NCBI RefSeq assembly: GCF_002218065.1
Contig: NZ_BDUB01000001.1
Location: 5,360,429 to 5,424,428, forward strand
DNA length: 64,000 nucleotides
Source of the DNA: Nodularia sp. NIES-3585
Lineage (GTDB): Bacteria; Cyanobacteriota; Cyanobacteriia; Cyanobacteriales; Nostocaceae
Reading direction: 5' to 3'
Part shown: piece by piece, positions 59,639 to 64,000 of the stretch
Layout of the letters: every line of letters starts with the position of its first letter
Position numbering within the stretch: position 1 is the stretch's first letter
Made by a program: the position numbers and the translations under genes
Notes under the pieces: generated by a model
Told to the model about the DNA's origin: nothing
Databases searched by the model: none
What the model saw: the letters and a program-made list of their open reading frames with translations, nothing else

Positions 59639-61171
59639 TTACCTCGGCCTTCCCAGTGTTGTCACGTATATCACGGCTTCGTCTGCGGGAATGCCTAAAA
59701 TCTCGTTTACTTGGTCGTCAAAGAAGCCACCAATACCACTGACACCTACACTCAGGTTAGTTGCGGCTAAGTTCAAGCGTTGTCCTAAATGTCCAGCATC
59801 CATGTGTAAATAACGGTAAACGCGATCGCCATATTGTGCGATCGCGGCTTTAAGATCAGCGGTATGGAACAATACGGCGGCTGCATCCCTCCCTAAGTCT
59901 TGTCCCAAGCAGAGAAAGTGTAACTCTCTGCGAAAGTTTTTGAAGCGAATTTGTCTTAATTCTTGGGCTTTGGGTGCGTAATAATAACAGCCTGAGTCTA
60001 GACCTGTCACCCCACTGACAGCAATAAATGTTTCAATTAAATTCACATCAAAGTAGTCTGGAGAACTATCTAAACCTTGGTCGATGTAATTTTGTGATTG
60101 ATAGGTAAAATCGAGTAAGCTTTTGAGTTCATCGAAGTTTAAATTGTCACCACTGTAGGCGCGGGTAGAACGTCGCTTATACATGGTGGTTTCCAAATCT
60201 GAAAGTTTTGCGCCCCAGAAAATCGGTCTGGTAGCTGTGGGAATTTTGAGACAGAAAGGAAAATTGTATTTATCCTCTAAGATTTTTTCTGGCTTGACTG
60301 TGGGTAAATTGAGTTTACCAGTTACACTTGGTTGAATTTGGGTGTGACGATGAAAATATTTCAGCAGTTCACCATCGGGAATGGGTGGATAATTAGTTTC
60401 GCAGGCTGAGGGTAAGGCTGTACAACCCACTGGTAAATTTTGCTGGATATCTAATAAGTCTGCCAGAGGCAGGACAGCGATCGCACCTTCTTGTTGCGAA
60501 TCTATATAAAGTAAATTATTGATGGCTTCATCCACAAAACCACCAATCAAGTGGGGGCGATAGTCATTCATCGCCGCAGCTAGCTCGATATTGCCCAGCA
60601 AATGCCCTGTATCTAAAAATATGCGGCGATAGGCTCTATCTTCATATCGCCATGCTGAACGATAAAAAACCCCAGTTATGATCATTGCCAATTGGGTATT
60701 TTCAATGGCGGGATGCCAAAAACAAGCTTCTTGCAAACCCTGCCAAACATCACTTTCCCAATAATGCATCAAAGAATGAGTCCGACATTGGTAGTTATAT
60801 AATCCCGGCGGTAATAACGGCGTACCACGGGAAACGAGATACACTTCCGCTGGATATAACCCCCCTGCACTGGGAGCAGCTCGTAAATATACCGCACTCC
60901 CCATTGAAGGCATTCTTGCCGTCAGTCCATAACTGCGGAATAATAACCGTGAAAGTCTTTGCCACCATTGAGAATCCGGGTTATTAGCAAACGTCTCTGA
61001 AGTGTCTTGGATATAGGGTTTGAGATCAAAAGTTGTCCCAATTTTGTACTCTTTAAACGGCACTGGCTGTTTAGCCCAGTCTAACCCCTGAGACTTAGAG
61101 GCTAGAGTCTCAGGATCGTATTTAGTGCGTTCGTGGTAGTGTTGAGCGATGGATTCGCGTATTTCTGGCAT
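59639..61171 (-). CDS. SagB/ThcOx family dehydrogenase (double nitroreductase domain)
   Basis: A 510-residue protein with two nitroreductase-like flavin domains. The first has LLFRSYGLTARMPSMGSAVYLRAAPSAGGLYPAEVYLVSR and DTGHLLGNIELAA; the second has TTMYKRRSTRAYSGDNLNFDELKSLLDFTYQ and MDAGHLGQRLNLAATNLSVGVSGIGGFFD. SagB-like FMN enzymes oxidise azolines in peptide toxins, but many cyanobacterial members stand apart from any precursor, as here, and their substrate is unknown. No precursor peptide or cyclodehydratase is nearby. Confidence 0.92.
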   Translation of the reverse strand: MPEIRESIAQHYHERTKYDPETLASKSQGLDWAKQPVPFKEYKIGTTFDLKPYIQDTSETFANNPDSQWWQRLSRLLFRSYGLTARMPSMGSAVYLRAAPSAGGLYPAEVYLVSRGTPLLPPGLYNYQCRTHSLMHYWESDVWQGLQEACFWHPAIENTQLAMIITGVFYRSAWRYEDRAYRRIFLDTGHLLGNIELAAAMNDYRPHLIGGFVDEAINNLLYIDSQQEGAIAVLPLADLLDIQQNLPVGCTALPSACETNYPPIPDGELLKYFHRHTQIQPSVTGKLNLPTVKPEKILEDKYNFPFCLKIPTATRPIFWGAKLSDLETTMYKRRSTRAYSGDNLNFDELKSLLDFTYQSQNYIDQGLDSSPDYFDVNLIETFIAVSGVTGLDSGCYYYAPKAQELRQIRFKNFRRELHFLCLGQDLGRDAAAVLFHTADLKAAIAQYGDRVYRYLHMDAGHLGQRLNLAATNLSVGVSGIGGFFDDQVNEILGIPADEAVIYVTTLGRPR

Positions 61172-61322
61172 ATTAATTTCAATACTCTTGGCTTCCTCCT
61201 TTTGATCTTGACATTCATCAGGCTCATTGTTTCGTGTTAATTAGTACAAACTGTAAACTCATAATGTGATGTGAGGTAAATCATCGTCAGTTTCCAGAAT
61301 GAATTTCTGGAAACCAAGTGAA

Positions 61323-62249
61323 TTAATCCGAATGAGTTGATTCTGGAATATCTGCCAAAATTGACCTCTGGGTTCGCCGCCAACGGATAAAGCCATAAAT
61401 ACCAGCAGCTAAAATTAACCATAGGGGACTATAAACCATCAACCAAATACCCAATTTTAACAAGCTGATACTCAATGCACCTAATGAGTTAGTGGATTTA
61501 TTCCAGGTTTCCTGAATTTGCGACGCTAAGGTAATCTGGGGACTGCTGCTAGATATAGCTGCTTCTAGGTTCAGGGTAATGGTGGAATATGCAACTTGAT
61601 TTTGTAAGCTTTTTAATTGGGCATCAATTTGTTCTATGGATTGTCGGACGTTATTAAGTTCTTGAGCCACTTTTAGCACATCTGGGATGGAACCAGCCCG
61701 ATCCATAATTTTTTGCAAATTAGCTTCAGTGCGTTGGAGGTTATTTAATCTCGCTTGAAAATCCACTAAGCGATCGCCCACATCTTCTGCGGTAATATTA
61801 CGATTACTCACAGTGCCTAATTTAGCTAATTCTTTGATAGTAGGTTCTAGAAGGTTTTGCGGAACTCGCAGCGTCATTGATGCAGTATGGCGAGAAGTTT
61901 CCCGTGTCGGCTGACGTTCGTTTAAACCGATTAAATCCCCTTGTTGTTGATTAATAATTTGAGAGACAGCATCGATACTCTGACTGACAGAGTTGACAAT
62001 TACAGTCATTGCAGCCTTTTTAATCAGTTGAGGCCGGGCGCGGGGTACTGGTGCAGCTTCCGCCTGTTGGGGCATACTTTCACTAATTGTAGGCGGTGCT
62101 GCGGCTATATTTTGCGGGCGATCGCTCGAAGACAAAGCCTGCTCTAACGATGGCTGCACAGAAGCAGCACAACTACTAAATATCACCCCACCCAATAAAG
62201 CACTCACCAACACAACAGATTTTTGTGGCGATTTCGTCGAGACTTGCAT
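61323..62249 (-). CDS. DUF4349 domain lipoprotein
   Basis: A 308-residue DUF4349 protein. The N-terminal signal (VVLVSALLGGVIFSSCAASV) ends in a lipobox with cysteine at about residue 27, so it is a probable lipoprotein. A Pro/Ala-rich linker is followed by the DUF4349 core (PQLIKKAAMTVIVNSVSQSI, GDLIGLNERQPTRETSRHTA) and a long coiled coil (about 150-215). A transmembrane helix (about 265-293, LGIWLMVYSPLWLILAAGIYG) and a basic tail end the protein. ATG 62249 is chosen. Function is unknown; envelope sensing is a guess. Confidence 0.9.
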   Translation of the reverse strand: MQVSTKSPQKSVVLVSALLGGVIFSSCAASVQPSLEQALSSSDRPQNIAAAPPTISESMPQQAEAAPVPRARPQLIKKAAMTVIVNSVSQSIDAVSQIINQQQGDLIGLNERQPTRETSRHTASMTLRVPQNLLEPTIKELAKLGTVSNRNITAEDVGDRLVDFQARLNNLQRTEANLQKIMDRAGSIPDVLKVAQELNNVRQSIEQIDAQLKSLQNQVAYSTITLNLEAAISSSSPQITLASQIQETWNKSTNSLGALSISLLKLGIWLMVYSPLWLILAAGIYGFIRWRRTQRSILADIPESTHSD

Positions 62250-62341
62250 AATCAACCCCCAGATAGATGAAACTAACCTCAGTATGCCTGGGGAAACAAC
62301 TCAAACTTGCTATGGTTGCGATTTATGTAACAGGAACCTGA

Positions 62342-62716
62342 TTAAATATTGGGCAATAACGGTAGACGACGAATCCGAATCCGGTTCGGTTCTACAGTCA
62401 CTGCTGCACCATGCTCTAAATCTTCTTCACACTCGCGGATAACATTTAATAGTAAATTAGTTATTGCCTGGGCGCGTAACCTTTCAATGCGAATCCGAAT
62501 CACAGAAGGAAACGTTGCTTCATTGATTGTTAGTAATGTGTGAAAATCTGCATCTAGCGTTGCAACGGTACGCCGATCCTCTCGTGCTTTTTGAATAATT
62601 TCCAAGTCTTCTGCGGCTGACATACCGATTTCACCCACATGAAGCGTATCAATACCAGCCTCTCTTAGCAAGTCCGCAGCAGAAAGGGGTAGACCCTGAT
62701 CAAGCAACAGTTTCAT
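62342..62716 (-). CDS. DUF5615 PIN-like protein (toxin-like)
   Basis: A 124-residue protein of the DUF5615/Mut7-C-like PIN group: MKLLLDQGLPLSAADLLREA with the first aspartate, DTLHVGEIGMSAAEDLEIIQ and VATLDADFHTLLTINEATFP with further acids. Such genes are nearly always paired with DUF433, as here, and are thought to form a toxin-antitoxin pair. ATG 62716 lies inside the DUF433 gene (17 bp overlap), which fits translational coupling; the frame is open upstream to 62749. Confidence 0.9.
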   Translation of the reverse strand: MKLLLDQGLPLSAADLLREAGIDTLHVGEIGMSAAEDLEIIQKAREDRRTVATLDADFHTLLTINEATFPSVIRIRIERLRAQAITNLLLNVIRECEEDLEHGAAVTVEPNRIRIRRLPLLPNI

Positions 62717-62942
62717 AGCTTGTCGGCAAATTAATAATACGATCATCAAGATAAGAAGATGCGTAAATCAAAGCCTGCTGAATATCCTCATCTTCCAACT
62801 CAGGAAACTCTCGCCGCAGTTCCTCTCTGTCACTATAAGTTGCCAGTAACTCAATGACGCGACGAACAGTGAGCCGTAAATCTCGAATGCAGGGCTGTCC
62901 GTTCATTCGAGCAGGATTGCTGGTAATCCGGTTCAAACTCAT
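62700..62942 (-). CDS. DUF433 protein (antitoxin-like)
   Basis: An 80-residue DUF433 protein with a winged helix-turn-helix-like fold: the diagnostic RITSNPARMNGQPCIRDLRLTVRRVIELLA at the N-terminus, then REELRREFPELEDEDIQQALIYASSYLDD. DUF433 proteins are the usual upstream partner of DUF5615 and probably bind DNA and neutralise it. The gene overlaps the next one by 17 bp. Confidence 0.92.
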   Translation of the reverse strand: MSLNRITSNPARMNGQPCIRDLRLTVRRVIELLATYSDREELRREFPELEDEDIQQALIYASSYLDDRIINLPTSYETVA

Positions 62943-63071
62943 AGTTATTTTCTCTACACAGCGTTCTCATAGTCATCCTAGCGCGAGATAAACCCTCCTA
63001 TAGATGAATTGTCAAAAATCCCTCAGCAGTTACTAAATTAAGTAACGGTACTGCAAACTAAAAGAAAAAGC

Positions 63072-63938
63072 ATGGAAACTAAACAACTAGGAAACACAGG
63101 TGTATACGTGAGTACAATCGGCTTGGGTGGAATGCCCATGTCAATATACGATCACCCCCCGGAATCCCAATCAATTGCAGTCATTCATCGCGCCTTAGAG
63201 TTGGGGATTACATTTATTGATACTGCTGACTCTTACTGCAAAGATGAATCAGAAAAGCATCACAACGAGCGATTAATTCACCAAGCACTGACAACTTACA
63301 AAGGTGATATTAGTCAAGTAATAGTAGCTACCAAAGGCGGTTTAATGCGTCCTGATGGTAGTTGGGAACGTAACGGCAACCCAGAACATTTACGCCAAAC
63401 AATTCGGGAAAGCTTTGAGATTTTAGGAGGAGACAAACCCATTGATTTGTGGCAATACCATTCACCTGATCCTAATTACACCATAGAAGCATCCCTGGCA
63501 GCAGCCAAAGAAGCCGTAGAAGCCGGTTTAATTCGATTTGTGGGAGTTTCTAACTTTTCTGTAGAACAAATTAAACAAGCACGGGATGTCGTGGATATTG
63601 TCTCTGTGCAGAATCAATACAGTCCTTGGGAACGACAGCCAGAAACCGATGGCGTGCTGCAATATTGTGAACAGGAAAAAATCACCTTTTTGCCTTGGAG
63701 TCCCTTTGGTGGAATGCGTCGTCATCGCAACTTGTCAGATATTCAGGCGATCGCGCAATTAGCCCAAGAAAAAAACGTATCACTATACTGTATCGTCTTA
63801 GCATGGTTGCGTTCCAAATCGCCCTGTATTTTGCCCATTCCTGGCGCTAGCAAAGTTTCCAGCATCGAAGACACAGTAACTGCGCTAGATGTGAAACTAT
63901 CGCCTCAAGAAGTCCAGAAAATTGATCACGCCACTTAG
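63072..63938 (+). CDS. Aldo/keto reductase
   Basis: A 288-residue NADPH-dependent (beta/alpha)8-barrel reductase. The catalytic tetrad is visible: aspartate and tyrosine in TFIDTADSYCKD, lysine in VIVATKGGLM and histidine in DLWQYHSPDP. Cofactor-binding residues lie in SVQNQYSPWERQ and in the end ILPIPGASKVSSIEDTVTAL. The length is slightly short of the usual 310-330, but no motif is missing. The substrate is unknown. CCCCACT repeats begin 8 bp after its stop. Confidence 0.93.
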   Translation: METKQLGNTGVYVSTIGLGGMPMSIYDHPPESQSIAVIHRALELGITFIDTADSYCKDESEKHHNERLIHQALTTYKGDISQVIVATKGGLMRPDGSWERNGNPEHLRQTIRESFEILGGDKPIDLWQYHSPDPNYTIEASLAAAKEAVEAGLIRFVGVSNFSVEQIKQARDVVDIVSVQNQYSPWERQPETDGVLQYCEQEKITFLPWSPFGGMRRHRNLSDIQAIAQLAQEKNVSLYCIVLAWLRSKSPCILPIPGASKVSSIEDTVTALDVKLSPQEVQKIDHAT

Positions 63939-63945
63939 TAATTGT

Positions 63946-64000
63946 CCCCACTCCCCACTCCCCACTCCCCACTCCCCACTCCCCACTCCCCACTCCCCAC
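63946..64000. repeat. CCCCACT heptamer tandem repeat, to the window end
   Basis: About eight perfect tandem copies of CCCCACT fill the end of the window and may continue beyond it. This short tandem repeat is a hallmark of heterocystous cyanobacteria; the same unit lies in cysS (57017-57082). Confidence 0.9.

Noticed and set aside
59639..61171. A thiazole/oxazole-modified peptide cluster around the SagB-like gene
   Set aside because: No precursor peptide, cyclodehydratase or exporter is found nearby; the neighbours are a DUF4349 lipoprotein and a CobW GTPase.

Overview
The window looks like chromosome from a filamentous, heterocyst-forming-type cyanobacterium (Nostocales: Nostoc, Anabaena or Nodularia relatives). 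The evidence is the very frequent HIP1 octamer GCGATCGC, heptameric tandem repeats (units such as CCCCACT, AAAAGTC, TTTAGAT), many palindromic intergenic repeats, and typical cyanobacterial genes: a plastoquinone-type UbiA prenyltransferase, DUF3727, DUF29, DUF2227, GUN4 and SemiSWEET proteins, and TnpB-type insertion sequences.

Layout. 0-2 kb is degraded accessory DNA: the end of an SDR oxidoreductase, a peptide with a double-glycine leader, an acetyltransferase fragment and a toxin-antitoxin pair whose PIN toxin is cut to 20 codons. 2-10.3 kb lies almost wholly on the minus strand: SRPBCC, CPXCG and radical-SAM proteins, SemiSWEET, a run aroC > DUF29 > AAA ATPase > DUF4276 (the last two translationally coupled and possibly a defence module), bestrophin and proA. 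10.6-12.1 kb is an IS200/IS605-type element with tnpB and a divergent ribbon-helix-helix peptide. 12.2-17.3 kb is an RND efflux pump with a divergent PadR regulator. 17.4-21.8 kb holds mazG, DUF2227, tRNA-Val, a broken DUF29/PIN locus and leuC-leuD. 21.75-22.89 kb is a CRISPR array of 15 identical 37-bp repeats plus a decayed one that contains the leuD stop codon; no cas genes are visible. 23.4-31.6 kb is housekeeping (tRNA-Ser, proB, YqeG phosphatase, DUF3727, ruvX, GNAT, Coq4-like, ubiA), interrupted at 26.2-26.6 kb by a 0.4-kb tnpB-deleted element that keeps the tnpB tail and probably its guide-RNA scaffold.

31.8-36.5 kb has a Ppx/GppA phosphatase and then a minus-strand run of five small secreted proteins, several rich in Asn and Gln, which I do not recognise and regard as the best candidate for an undescribed exported system. 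36.9-46.9 kb is a mix of a DMT transporter, PG-binding/HEAT protein, DUF2141, histidine kinase, LD-carboxypeptidase, Hsp70-like protein, UvsE, Uma2 nuclease and a FitAB/VapBC pair.

47-54.3 kb is a rearranged islet bounded by two direct copies of a [four-helix-bundle 3' end - heptamer repeat - GUN4] segment. It holds a GT2 glycosyltransferase, a glycosyltransferase/UDP-galactopyranose mutase fusion, a RAYT transposase stub, and a four-helix-bundle gene split by a 2.08-kb IS701-type element with a passenger gene and a TTAA target duplication. The right-hand GUN4 copy is the C-terminal half of a TIR-GUN4 protein.

55.3-64 kb returns to ordinary genes (AI-2E transporter, cysS with an in-frame repeat insertion, CobW GTPase, SagB-like oxidoreductase, DUF4349 lipoprotein, DUF433/DUF5615 pair, aldo/keto reductase) and ends in a CCCCACT tandem repeat. 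All calls come from reading motifs, frames and repeats; no database search was possible.
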